Made by a program: the position numbers and the translations under genes. Positions 15,301-28,900 of a stretch of 64,000 nucleotides of DNA are shown in pieces. The notes beneath the pieces are model-generated. The model had not been told where the DNA came from and ran no database searches. It worked only from the letters and a program-made list of their open reading frames with translations. Numbering within the stretch: the stretch's first letter is position 1; each line of letters begins with the position of its first letter. Origin of the DNA: Lateolabrax maculatus (taxonomy: Eukaryota > Chordata > Actinopteri > Acropomatiformes > Lateolabracidae); contig CM062214.1 of the NCBI GenBank assembly GCA_031216445.1, positions 19,707,001 through 19,771,000 on the forward strand, read 5' to 3'.

Positions 15301-16965
15301 TCTGTCTCCCTGCCTGCCCGTCTGTCAGTGTGTCTGTCTCTCCATCTGTTTATCTGTTGGTCAGTTTATCGTCAACTGGCTTGTGCTCATGTTTGACACA
15401 GACTTGGCTCTGTGCCTCCACTCACTCCTTGAATACGTTTATTTAAAAAATGGACATACACACCTCTTTTGAGCAATGCATGAATTTTAAATAGATTATC
15501 AGGAACAAAATCACATCAAAGCATTGGTCCACATTTTCTCCAGTGGTTCTCTGTGATAAGCGTGTATGCATCTTCTCAGTTCTCTCTGCGTTGAACTCTT
15601 TCAACAGTCTGTCTTTATCATTACAGTAAATGCATGTCCAGAATGATGTTTAGTTTCCATGTAGTCACAAACCTTTTTTTAATACTACTGGGTTTAACAG
15701 AGAAGCAAGCGTTGTAGCCACGATCTGTCAGGGAGTCTTAATAGGAAGCTCTCTCGATGCCAGCTGCACTGACTTTGAACCCACTGTGGAAGTGGAGATT
15801 TTCAAAGCTTTGTTGTCCCTGGAAAGGTCTATTTGTCCTGAGGACGTTTTGAAAATGAATGGTCTGGATTGAATCCATATAGAAGACTAGATTAGAGGTG
15901 TTTTGCAACTTCAAAGTTTTAAAAAGGCAAACAAAAACTTTCTCACAAAAAGACGCTTCTTTGATGAGCGAGTTATCAAGCAAATTATAATTGGGTCTTT
16001 TTGTTTGGTGTCACTCGAAATAATGAAAATGCAATAAAAATATAATTGACAATTGACAACTTCGTCTCTACTTTGAACCTGACAAGTGGAGACTGTTATT
16101 CATGAAACAAAATCACATTTTTCATAACGACTTCTGTTTTTTCCGTCTCCCCAGCATTACGTCATACCAGACGCTGCCTAGAAACATGCCAAGCCATCGG
16201 GTACCTTATATGCCTCATTATGGCGATGGCTACTGTAGTATGCCCAGGAATAGCATGGCACAGCGGGACAGCATCTGCAGCATGTCGCCATCATTGTACG
16301 ACCAGGCCCTGGGTCCCTCACCGGGTGACAAGCGCCGCTCCATGCGTGACGACACCATGTGGCAATTATTTGAGTGGCAGCAAAGGCAGGCCTACACCAG
16401 GCAGCCTGGGCTGTACAGCAATATGGCCAGTCCCAAAACCATGATTAACCTGTCAGAGCACGCTGCACCAAGCCACTCCATCCCCCCCTCGCCCTCCCAC
16501 GGCTCCCTGTCCATGTATGGTGGCTACTCTCCTATGCGCTCCTACAACATGAGCAATGCTCGTTCAGAGGTGTCCTCTCCCATCTACAGAAGAGACATGA
16601 GCATTGACAGGCGGCACCGGCCACAAGTCAACAAGGTCAGTTAAGCCACACAAAAATGCTAATGAGGTGGTTCTCCCACATAACAATATTTATCACTTAC
16701 CTTTAGTGGTATCTAGTTATGCAGATAGTCAAGGTTTTATTTGCTCAGATTTTGAGAAATCCATCCCTGAGATGAAATTGAGGTGAGCTAAATGTTGTTT
16801 GTGGTGCTCCCAACATTAAAAAATGCAAACAAAAAACAGAATAACAGTGATTCTAAAAGCTTACTAGTTTTCATGGTTTTACTGTGTCCATTCATCAAGT
16901 AATTTCCAATATTTTAGCAGCACAAACATAATTCCATTTATCCTCATTGTATTTGTGGTGACAGA

Positions 16966-16997
<32 letters not shown>

Positions 16998-19900
16998 CTT
17001 AAGGGCTAAATACCAATAAGTGTATGTACAAAATCAGTTTTTAATTTAATTGTCTTGCAGTATGCCTACCCACCTGATAGGAGGTCTATGCCTGCAGGGA
17101 TCCCGGTTCAGACTATCACTTCCCAGTCTCTCCAAGGCAAAACAGTAAGTCCGCAATCACATGTGTCCTTCTGTGTCCATCACTATCTTCAAACTGTATT
17201 TCTGTAATACACCAACCAGTAATTTCATGCTTGGGCTCTACACACTTATTCATTTGGGTTTAATTGGACTTCTGTGAGCGACAAGGCTATCTTCATAACA
17301 CCACCTACCCTCCTTTTCTTCCTCTCCCTCTGTCTGTCCTTCATTTCCTTCCAAGAAGACATTGTGACAGAATCTTTAGAGACAGATTTAGGCAGAACTC
17401 AGATGTTCCAAGTGGTAGGATTTAGGGAATGTTCACTTCAGGAGCTCCTTTGACTCGCTTCACATCAGTGGAGACTTAAAAACCCCGTCACTCACAACTC
17501 TCTAAGCCAGATCAGGAATTTATGTCAAAGCTGCACACAGTGCTGTGTCCTCATGGAGCTGGTAAAGAGTAAACTGGATTCTGTAATAAATGCTAAACTG
17601 TTCTTCTGTCTTGAGTGAACATGTACACTTTGCATGCTGCTGACAGCGATAGCACCTTGGATAATGTTATTGTCCTGAGCTGCATGAAAACTCAATACCT
17701 AGATATAGCAACTGTTCACCTATTGGGAGCCTGATACCTCTAAATCTCCTGGCCTGGTGTGTTCTCTCCTTTCCTCTCCCACTCCCCCTGCGGTGTGTCC
17801 TTGTTTCATTGTGGCTGTATGTCCCTCCCCTCCTCCCTCCCTTGCAGCCTGAGGAACTGACTCTGCTGCTGATAAAGCTGCGGCGGCAGCAGGCAGAGCT
17901 AAACAGTATCCGGGAGCACACTGTAGCGCAGCTTATGCAACTAAACATGGATGGCGACAACCCAAAGGTCAGGCCCCCAGAGATGCCCCTGCAGGCTTGT
18001 GTGTTAGCATGTGGTGTGTATGCCATCTTTGCCTACTTCCATTATCCATCTGGATCCAGGGGATTTTTTTGGCCTTCACACATGGCTGATTTAAGGAGAA
18101 AAGGCGCTACAGTAGGCATTTTCTCCATAAAGGACTATGCTTTGGTTTGAGGTTGTCTGTTCATCATATTTAGGGATCAACTAAATTGCTTTCAACTTTT
18201 CCCAAAATGTGTGAAATGTCTGGAAACAAAAATAATCTTATTTTACCACCAGCATCAGACTTTACATCAGATCATTACAATTGATCCCTTTCAGTCAGGC
18301 AACTTGATAGAGTAATTTTACTTGCCTAAAGAGTTCAGACAGATGTTAGCAGGAGATGAATCTTAAAGCCATTGGCGAGCTTAAAGAATGGCCGGCTAAG
18401 GAGGTTAAGGCCACTGGCATACGTAAATGTTAATTCAGGATTTTGGGATTTTAAGTCTCTTCTAAGACGTCAGACTACAGATTTGACAGTTCTTGATGTA
18501 GGTCAACCAGGTTTGAGGTGGAGAATGGTCAGACATGAGGGATTTAGGTTTACAATCACTTTTGCGCTGTTTCTACCTATTACTCTACAATTTATTTAGT
18601 CTCCTTACACCAGTATGGCCAAAGATTGTTGCCCATGTCATTTAGTGGGTTAGTATCAAGACACTCATACCCAGTTTAAGTAATGTAGTTTAAGTATTAT
18701 TTCATCCTCAGCTTACTGCTTTCTTTGTGTTTTGCCTGCATTTGGTAAGGTCTGTACATGGCCAGTCTGTCATGTCCCATAGTACACCCATTCTGTTACC
18801 TTATATAGTACATCTGCTACCTCACCTTTTTTTCTTCACCGTGACTGGTCCTGCCTTCCTTTCCGTCAGATTATCTTTGGATATGCTGTACATGACATTC
18901 TTGGGTGTTTGTGTGAGTAAGACAGAGCGAGAGATCGAATCAGGAAAAGAATGTGAGGTCTTTTTCTTTTATCTCACTCTCCTGTTGCCTTTTCTTTCCT
19001 CTCCTTTTTGCTGCTGACGTTAGAATGACATTCTCTCCCATCACCTCCAAAGGAACCTCATGTATTTGGACAATCAGGTGGGGTAATGCATGAATGCATG
19101 GCCCTGTCTCCTCATGTAATGAATTGAACTCATTTAATGCTTTGCTATTATTATATTAATCAGTACTGTCCACTGAAAAACCTACCTGTTTGATGCCTAG
19201 CTAGTTTATCATTAATTTTGTTAATGTTAATTTGTATAGGCACAACTACATAGCATGCACCAATGTCAGATACAACAGCATCTATAGCCTATGTTGGTTT
19301 CCAATGCCTGTCCCTACAGTAGATGGGCCTATTCATTTATTTATTAGTCTGAATCAGTACCCTAAACTCACTGTCTATCAGGGTATCACTATATTCTGTA
19401 TAGTTGAGAGATATGGACAAGCTTTATGTCTTCCATATACAGTGTATATAGAGAGGCGTGTATCATGTCATTAAACTGTTTTACCTGCAAAGGAATTTAT
19501 AACTTTCATCTTCTCTTTTTTGTTGCTCTGAAGTGCTTTGAGAGTTTGAGTAATTACAAAACTGCAATGTATGGCACAAGGAGGCAGAGCATCACATTTA
19601 AGTAACCATTGAGAAATATGTAATTTTGCTCTTCACTCTGATACTAAAGTGATGAGGCTTAACATTTACCATTTGCTGCCACTTACATCGCAACAATAGT
19701 GCTCGCTATGTTTGTATCCTGCTGGTAAGTTTCTCTAATTGCTTCTCGTTGCCGTATCCATCTCTGTCCACTCTGGATGCACGTGTTTGTTTGAGTCTGT
19801 TTCATGAGAGAGCAAGCGAGGTGTCACAACATTGTCGGTGTTGTCTCTGAAGTGAAGCACTGCTATAAAACTGACACTTGCTATATTGCTCCTCTCCACA

Positions 19901-22900
19901 CTGGACTAGATGAAGGAAAATGACCCTTTAATCGTCATGACTCACACTTTGATTGAGAACTCTGCCCCAAGGCCTCAACTTTACCAGCAAGTAAGGCCAG
20001 CCAAAGGCTTTGCTCCGCCTCATCCTCACCAGTCCCTGTTGTTATTTTGGTCTGTTGTGCAATGCTCCTCCTCTGGTGTCCAAGTCCTCATGGCATCTTG
20101 CGACTGGTCTCCCTGTATCGTTTGTATCGCCAGCACCTCCTCATCCATTGCTTTTGACTGTTCTCCTCTTATTATGAGAAGTCATGCCAATATGGGCATG
20201 ACTTGTACAAAAGTAGTATGATGTGTCTGCTTCACTGTTCAGTTAAATCCCTCCCTCACTCTCAAGTTTGTGTGTGTGGGCGCTGGATATAGTTTACTCT
20301 AGAAGTTGCTACGTGTTTAGAAAACACTCATCTAGCTGTGGGACTGTCCTAAATCAAAAGCTAAAGCTGTGGTTGCACATAGCAAAGCCTGTAGTCTTTA
20401 CTCATCTTATTTTGTCTAGTGCCCTAACCAGTAAAGGTTAGTGTGTGACTTTTCACTACCCTCTGCAGAATGTGTTCCTCTTTCATTCGCCAAGACACCT
20501 GAACATGGCAGTGGGACTCTAATTAGTATGACTTAATCCTGTGTTGCCAGATATGTCACTTCTCAGTCCACTACATTACCAAGTAGTATATATTTATGTG
20601 AAAAAAATAATTGTAGGCGATTGTTTTTATGGCATAATTAAAAATACATTTAATTAAATACATTTTCACTTTTAGCAGGATACACAAATATTTCACTAGC
20701 CTAAAACAGAACACCAAAGTAATACAATTAATTTAGAGTCAACCAGTGCTGTTTTATTTATTCGATGGGAGGATTTAGTGGTTTAAGATTGAGTACACTT
20801 GAGCATCCGCTATAGAATAGACTTTATATCTAATACGGCAAGGGGGGCACGATGATGATGAAGATGAAGATGAAGACTGATGTCCTCTAGGTATACTCTC
20901 TCTTCCTTTCTACCCCTCTGCATTACTTCCCTCTCCCCCCGTCTTGTCACTCTGCTGGTGGAAAGGATAAAGAGGGCTGGCTTGTGTGTGACGATGGCTA
21001 TGACATCACTTTGCCACTTTTGTGACTGCCTCTCGAGGTGTAAAAGTGCTGCAGAAGACTGCCCCCGCCCACCCTCACCCCTCCACCCATTCATTGGCGT
21101 ACCAGCCTGGCAACAGCTGCATTCCCACCTGTTCAGCTGCCGGAAGTCTGTCTCCCTCCTCCGCCTCCCCATGTCACTTGTAATCCACACCACACAACAC
21201 CACAGTGAAGCTCCCTGAGCTGTGGGGGAGTCTGCATGTTCTGTGTGGAATGCCATGTGTTTCTCAGGTCCCACCTGCTTTAACTGTACTGTGCGGTCCA
21301 ACTGGGGGAAAAAGGTGTTGAGAAAAGAGTATGTGAAAGAGTGCAGGTGTGAGTGTGGATCGTTGATGCACAGTGGAGTCTAAAAGTATTTGGACAGTGA
21401 AAAATTTGGTGTTGTTTTGGCTCTGTAGGCCAGTCCACTGGATCTGAAATTAAATAATGTCTATGCAGTTAAAAGTGCCCACTCTAAACTTTAAGAATTT
21501 TTTAAAGTGCGGGATAATGCACCTAGACATATTATAAGACCAGGCAACTAATGTTTTTTAGGGCCATCTGAAATGAGATATGATCATGTTTCACTTGCTG
21601 AAGACTTCAAGCAAAAAAGCCCCAAAACAGGCATAAAGTTGAGTACAGTGTAGGTCTGGCGGAGCATCACCAGGGAAGATACCAACTATCTGCTGATGTC
21701 TGTAGGTTGTAGCCTAGGCAGTTATTGACTTACTTAATAATTGATGAAAATCTTTTTCTTTAATTAATCTGGGTTCCCCCAATTTTTTTGAGCCAATAAC
21801 GGTGTACATTAAAGCTGAAAAATGGCCCTTTTTACATTATGTCACTGTCATTTCATATCCAGTGTAAGTAACTCAGAAAACAACATGGAGATATGTCACT
21901 GTCTTAATATTTATGGTCTACCCATGTGTTTTATTTTAGATTTAGAAGAATGGGTGAATGATGATGCTTTATGTGATTATTGGATTTTCTGGACATATGG
22001 GATCCAATGCAGTTGAAATAATTTCCCCGGTTTGAGCACTTTTTTTTTTCCCGTTATATGTAGATGAGTGGTATTAACACAAATGGAAAGAAGGATGAGT
22101 TTTTATCTTGGTTTTGTAACTACATAAATGGTTGTAATATAATAAACTAGTGTAGAAATAACTGCAGTCCAATCTGACATTGAACCAATTTTGTCTGTAT
22201 TTTATAATTGTTCTACTGTACATTAAGCCCTAAGGAGATGTGCGGTTATGTTGTTATTCTGGTAATATCTTTAAATAATATTGCATTTAGACTTAACACA
22301 CACTCAGCTGACCACAGCTACTAGACAGGCAGAGTTCCTGGACCAATTAGCTGCAGAGCATGTACTGGAGAAAACACCGTTGGTGGACACTGCTTCTGTG
22401 CTGACTGTAGAGTTTAGTGAAAAGATTGTTTTACATGCCTTCCACTGCATTTCCAATAAAACCTCTGCGTTGTGCTGATTGAGACAAATGACTGTGGCTG
22501 ATGAAACACGAGGCCCAGAATCTGTGTTTGGACTGGCTGCTCTCCCACTGTTGGTTTGCTAACTTAGATTGTCTGATTCAGTGAAATCTGAGTTTCCACT
22601 CAAGAACAAATCCCATGGCTTAGTGAGAGAGCCTTGTCATGACACTGCATTAGATCTCCAGATTCTAATGTGTATGTTCATATGTGGTGTCTCTGTCTAA
22701 TGTTCTTTGTATCTTCACAGTTGAGTCCAGAAGACTACCGGGAACACGCCTACACATGTATGCCAGAAGAGATGGATATTGATGTAAGTTCATGGTTGCA
22801 CTCTCACATGACATGATGCTTCATTCAACTATACATAATGGGTCACAACTCTGTATTGTTTTCTCTTTAGACCAAACTTAGCAGATTGTGTGAGCAGGAT

Positions 22901-25900
22901 AAATTGGTGAGGACACAGGAGGACAAACTTCAGCAGCTGTACAGAGAGAAGGTGATCAAACACTGCACATCTGTCATTATTGCATTCTCGCACAAAACAC
23001 TGTTTGAAATGCTTAAAAAGATGTGGTGCCAAGCGGAAAAAATAAACTAAAAAGAACGCACTTCAAATTACAGAATAGCTTGGGTTAAGTTTATATGCAT
23101 AAAACTGAGAAAGAGAGAAAAAAGGAAACTGAAAGTCTTGTATATATGGTATAATTCTTAACTATAGCCTTGCTACTGGCTTGCAAGGCTTGCCTTGTCA
23201 TATTTATCGTATCTGACTGTCCACTGTCAGCAGACTTTAACATTGTATTGTTTGCTGTGCAGTGTTGACAGGCATACAGAGAAAACAATCAAGTTAGAAG
23301 TATACTGCAAGAACAGTAATATGTGTGTCTGTCTACCATATCTAACTCAACACTGGACTCACTTATGCAAACAGAACACTAGAGATTTCTTCTTGTTTAT
23401 TTTTTGTTTTATAGATTTTTGTGTTGGATATTGAACATCTGAGTTTTTGGACTGTTGATAAGACAAAATAAGTGGTTGGAAAACAATACTTTGGGCTTTG
23501 AGAAGGGCTAAAGGGCATTTGTCATTATTTTTTACATTTAGTAGACTAAATAATCACTTGATTAATCACAAATATCCAATAAAAATGAAATACATGGTTT
23601 TACCAATGAAAAAATAAGTAACCTGCAGCTGTATTTTTTTTTTTTTTTTTTAAATGAAATACCTTTTGAATTTTAGTAGCTAAAAACAGGGCCATGGGCC
23701 ATTAATGTTTGAGAGGCTTAAATAATCGGTTATGACTTTGCTTAAGTTAACTAATCTAAAAGGTTAAGGTGACAAATTACATACTCATGCTGTATGTGTA
23801 TTTGATATGTCGTGTGTTCCTTCAGCACACCCTGGAGACAGCGCTGCTGTCAGCCAGCCAGGAGATAGAGATGGGCACTGATAACCCTGCTGCCATGCAG
23901 AGTGTCATCCAGCAGAGAGACTTACTGCAGAGCGGCCTGCTTAGCACCTGCAGAGAGCTTTCTAGAGTCACAGCTGTGAGTCATACAGTACATTCACGGA
24001 CACCACACATACTCATGCTGGACATTGATGCTCTCTTTCCTCAGGAGTGCCAGTAAGATGAGAGTTTTTCCTGCTTTAATAAAAAAAAAAAAAAACATCA
24101 GTATTCACAAAGTGTACCTCTCCCAAACCAGGAGTTGGAGCGGTCGTGGAGGGAGTATGACAAGTTGGAAGGAGATGTGACTCTGGCTAAGAACAACCTG
24201 CTGGAGCAGCTTGAAGCACTGGGAAGCCCCCAGGTGGGATAATTCTTGAGACTGAAGTTGCACCGCTTTTATCTTGCCTGCTTCTGCTGTCTAACATTTA
24301 CGTGGGATAATGGTTAGAATACATCTCCTACAGAGATTTAAAGAAAGCTGAAAATGTGACAGATAATCTTGAACATCTAGTCCTCCTTTTTGTAGACATT
24401 TTTTTTTGACTTTGGGGAAAAAAGTGAAGAAGATTTCTGTGCTCCAGTGCCCTAAACTGCAGTGTGGGAAGTAACTGAAAGATCAAAGCAACATAGTGAG
24501 TGATTGATGACTGTAGCAATGATAGAGCAGAGCTTAATTAAGTCTGTCTTTTATCTTGTCCTTCATCACGGAAGAGCTGTAGAGACAGAGAGAAATTGTT
24601 CTAACAGTTATTCCTGGTTGAGTCTGAGTCAGAGCCATTGCTAATTCAGAGTAGAGAAGTCAGAGGGCCAACAGGGAGCCTGGACATCCTCTTCTTAAGT
24701 GCCCTTAACTCACAGACAAACCTGTCATCAATAAGGCGGAGATAATTACACATCTGTTTCTCTTGCTCTTCTGCTTTTCCCTGTGTCCACAATGCCAAGT
24801 GTCAATCTGCAGATAATGTTAGGTGATTTGTGAACATGTTTGTGTCTTCTGTGCACACCCAGACGGAGCCTCCCAGCCAGCAGCACGTCCGCATCCAGAA
24901 AGAACTTTGGAGGATTCAAGATGTGATGGAGGTCCTCACTAAACATAAAACTCAGAGAAATGCTGTTGATGGTCTGAACCTTTATGGGCCCAAAAACAAC
25001 TTCAGCAAGCACAAAAATGAGGTGAGGCACCACTAACAGAGACACCAAACAGTACACTTGGTCATACAGTTCTGTAGCGCTGATACAATTAGGCATTAAT
25101 GCGTTTAATCTATTAGCTGATCTGCAGAAAATGAACCAAATACAATTCTGATAATCTTTTAACTGTGTGAATCATTTGCTGGTTCCACCTTCTCAAAAGT
25201 GAGGATTTGTTCCATTTCTCTTCTTTATATCATTGTAATTTGATTCTTTGTGTTTTGGACTGTTGGTCGGACAAAACAATAGACTAAACAATTATGAACA
25301 GAATCAGTAGTTGCAGCCCTACAGTTCTCTTTACCCAGATCTCCCATGATTGTGTAGATGATGACCAACTTAAGCTGAGTGTTCAAACTGCCAGCTCTGC
25401 TCATGGACAGTATGAGTGGCGGTCTCTGAGTGGATGTGTCAGTCACAGCATGTGGAGGTCTCTCATTGGCTAATCAGCTGGTTGGCCATCCTGTGGGCCA
25501 GAACTACTCTGCACCAGATGGTGGTTGCCCTGAGCATGCATGGTGGCACCATGTGTCATCTTGCTTCCTGTCCTGTCATGCCCTGTATAATTCCCAGGAG
25601 GAGGACTCGGTACCCCCACGGCCACCCCTACCCCAGTCCTATGAGCCCAACCCCCCCACCGTGCCCCCTATGCCCTCTCATGCTGGTGTGCGCCCTCCAT
25701 CACTCCACAGGCCGGAGGAAAGGAAGGCCAATCACAGGAATGGCACGCACAGCGTAAGCTTGTTGTCCCGTTGACCTCATGGTTGACCCTGCCCTCAGCT
25801 GTGTCATCACACGTCATTGCTCGCTGTGATGGTTTTCACTTTCATTTTGGTGGACATCTCATGCCTTTTGGATTGTTTTTGGTTGGATCTTTATTTACTT

Positions 25901-28900
25901 GATCCCATACTTCCATCATCTCTTTATTTATTATTACTTGTATGAAACCTCACTTGTGTTTTTTTATTTCCGTTTTTAATTTAATTACCTTTCTTCCTTA
26001 TCTGTGTCTCTTTCTGTGTGTCAAAAAGTAGCAATTTTGTTCTGTCCTTGGTTGCAAACAGAAGCATGTCTAAGTTTGAATGTGTCCGCCTGCTGCCTAC
26101 TTTTTTATTTGGCTGTAAAAGAGTTTTTTCTCAAGTTGTATACATTTGTGCTTTAAGATTAACTAGTCTGTATAAACATAATTTTGTAGTCTTTGAAGTG
26201 ATTCTGTAAGAAAAATGTCACTTTCTTAAAATATTTTGGAACCAGACCTGCCCTAACTATAAATCAGTGCTGTTCTGTATGTGTGTTGAACTTCTTTTTT
26301 TCATCGGCAGGGCCCAGACTACAGGCTATATAAAAGTGAACCAGAGCTCACTACAGTGACTGAAGTGGATGAGAGCAATGGAGAGGACAGATCTGAACAC
26401 CCGTCCGATAGAGAACATTCTGGAAACAAAGGTAAATTAGAGCAGAGCAACACCAAGCAGTATGATGCCAGTTTCTGATAACACAGTTTTCCAATAAATG
26501 AAAATTGAAATTATACTGTGTGACTAATTAAACTTGTTTCTAGCACTGATAGTTGGAATGGTTACCATGGCATTTACACAGGCATCACTTTTGACTCAGA
26601 GCATAAACACAAGGTCAGATTTTTCTCCAAAGGCATAAGCTAGGCCAGTATATTACAAGGTAAATCTCAGGACAACCATTCTTTGGCCTACAGTGGTTAC
26701 CATGGATACAGTGGCATTTGCACTTGGATCTGTCTGTATTTAATGTTCACAGTTGTAAATCACTAGACTGCTCAGGTGTTTTTTTTTTTTACTAGGTTGG
26801 AATGTGTATCAGTGCTGGGATAATTTAGTTATCCTGTTTACTCGACCATATGCCACTATAAATTCTCTGTGAAAAGGTGGTTTAGAATTTCCTAAAGAGC
26901 AAATTGGCCTAAATGTGCTGAAACAGCTTGCACAGCATTCTCCAGGTGTTCTGAAATTGAATGATTACACTGTAGCTCCACACTTGTTCCACACCACCAC
27001 ACAGTCAATATTAGCAACCTGCTTATGCTGCCTGCAAATGCAGGAAATACTGTAATTGTTGGTGGAGTGAACTTGATGCCAGATTTTCTATTCCCAGGGT
27101 TGAACTTGCCAATACATACACCATTATATTTTACAAACTGCCAAATCAACAAACTGATGGGAAACCTAACTGTTATTTACCATTCTCATACTCTTATGAT
27201 AAAGCTTATGTACTAATATGTCTTTTAGTTGGATAATTATCCATAACAAATATTTTTTTATGTATTTAAATACTGTGCAAACTCAGTTTATATAACATTG
27301 TCTTTCCTGACATATAGTATACTCCTCAGTGATTTGCTATTATGTGTTGCATAAAAGCATGTGCTCTGTCACTGAACACAGGTGGCTTACTAACCCTTTG
27401 TCTTTTTTACCTGGCAGGGATGTCCTACCCAGTTGGCATTGTCCCACCCAGGACCAAATCTCCATTGCCCGAGTCTTCCTCCATAGCCTCATATGTTACC
27501 TTAAGGAAGAGCAAGAAGCCTGACCCTAGGACGGTGAGTCCCTGGACTTTAGTCCTTACTGCTCTTGGGGTGATGTGACACATATTGTCATCAGGAACTA
27601 ACTTTAAAATGTAAAAAGGGCTAAACTGTCTAGCACTTATTTTCCTATGTGGCAAACCAGACATCTTTGTCTCTAAGAAGAAGTAGAAAAACAATAATAA
27701 TAATGATGAACAAATGCTTTTGCTCTTGTGTTCCTTTCTTCACATCATTGTGAACCTCATGTGTGCAGCAGCGAACTGGCCACACCTTAATTTTCTTAAA
27801 ATTGAGTTTGCTCCTATTTGGTTGTTTTGGTTATTAAGCTGTTCGCTGAAAGCTCACATGTGGCACAAGAGGCCACTCATCACGTGGCCAGGGTGTGACT
27901 CATGCTCTTAAAACCAGGCTGTCATAAAATAGATGCCAAGCTTGGTTTATACAGTTTCCAGCCTCAAACACTATCAACTTAAATAAACTAACCATATCAT
28001 TAGAGCACCACACTGTAGGGTGTGTCCTGTTTTTAGTGTGTCTGTATTTGTTTGGGTTTGAAAGAAGATGGACCTATAGTATACATGAACCTGCGTGAAC
28101 TTTATAAAGCGTCAGCTGCGCACACATACTGTCGGCCATATAGCCTCTGGTTGAAAGAGAGTGTGTCACAGGCCCATAGAGTTCAGCTTAGGCCCTTGGA
28201 TGCCAGCCTCTTGAACAATATGGACAGTGGATCCTGCGTCCTCAGGCTCTGGACTGAATCTAGATCTGCCAGCCCCTCAAGCATGGCACGAACCTGCAAG
28301 TGAACAACTTCTCCTCAGTTCACTTCACATCATCAGCCTCTCGTGCTCTGGCATTAACAGGCCCCCAGCCTCTCTGAGTGCACCCATGTGTGACAGCAGG
28401 AGCGTGTGTGTGCACAGCAGCCAGTCAGGTTGTTTCCATATGTGTTTGGACTTCTGCTTATTTTGGTTCTAAGAGAGAGAACATTAAAGAGCCATTTCAC
28501 AGTCATTATTGTGGTTATTATGTTAATCTTGACTGTTAACTTTGTTTAAAGAGGTAAAACGTATTTCCAGTACATGCAGTATTGCCAGAGAAGATGCGAT
28601 TATTCTACTTGGTCAAGTTTGGACTGTTTTTAACGATACTTAGTATTCACTGCGAAGATGCGTCATTAGATCTGACCCAACCACAGCATGAGGCCACTTT
28701 GGGCTACAAATGTAATCTGTGGCTCTGCATAGTAAAAATTTACCATGGTGACCATTTACCATTGGCTCCTAGCGTCGGAATATCTGACTGTGTTGCTACA
28801 TTATTATTAACTTCTATTTATCGTGTGTTGTCTGTGTTTCTGTGTCCATCTGTGGTTGTCCTCTCTGGCTAACAGGAGCGTCCACGTAGCGCGGTGGAGC

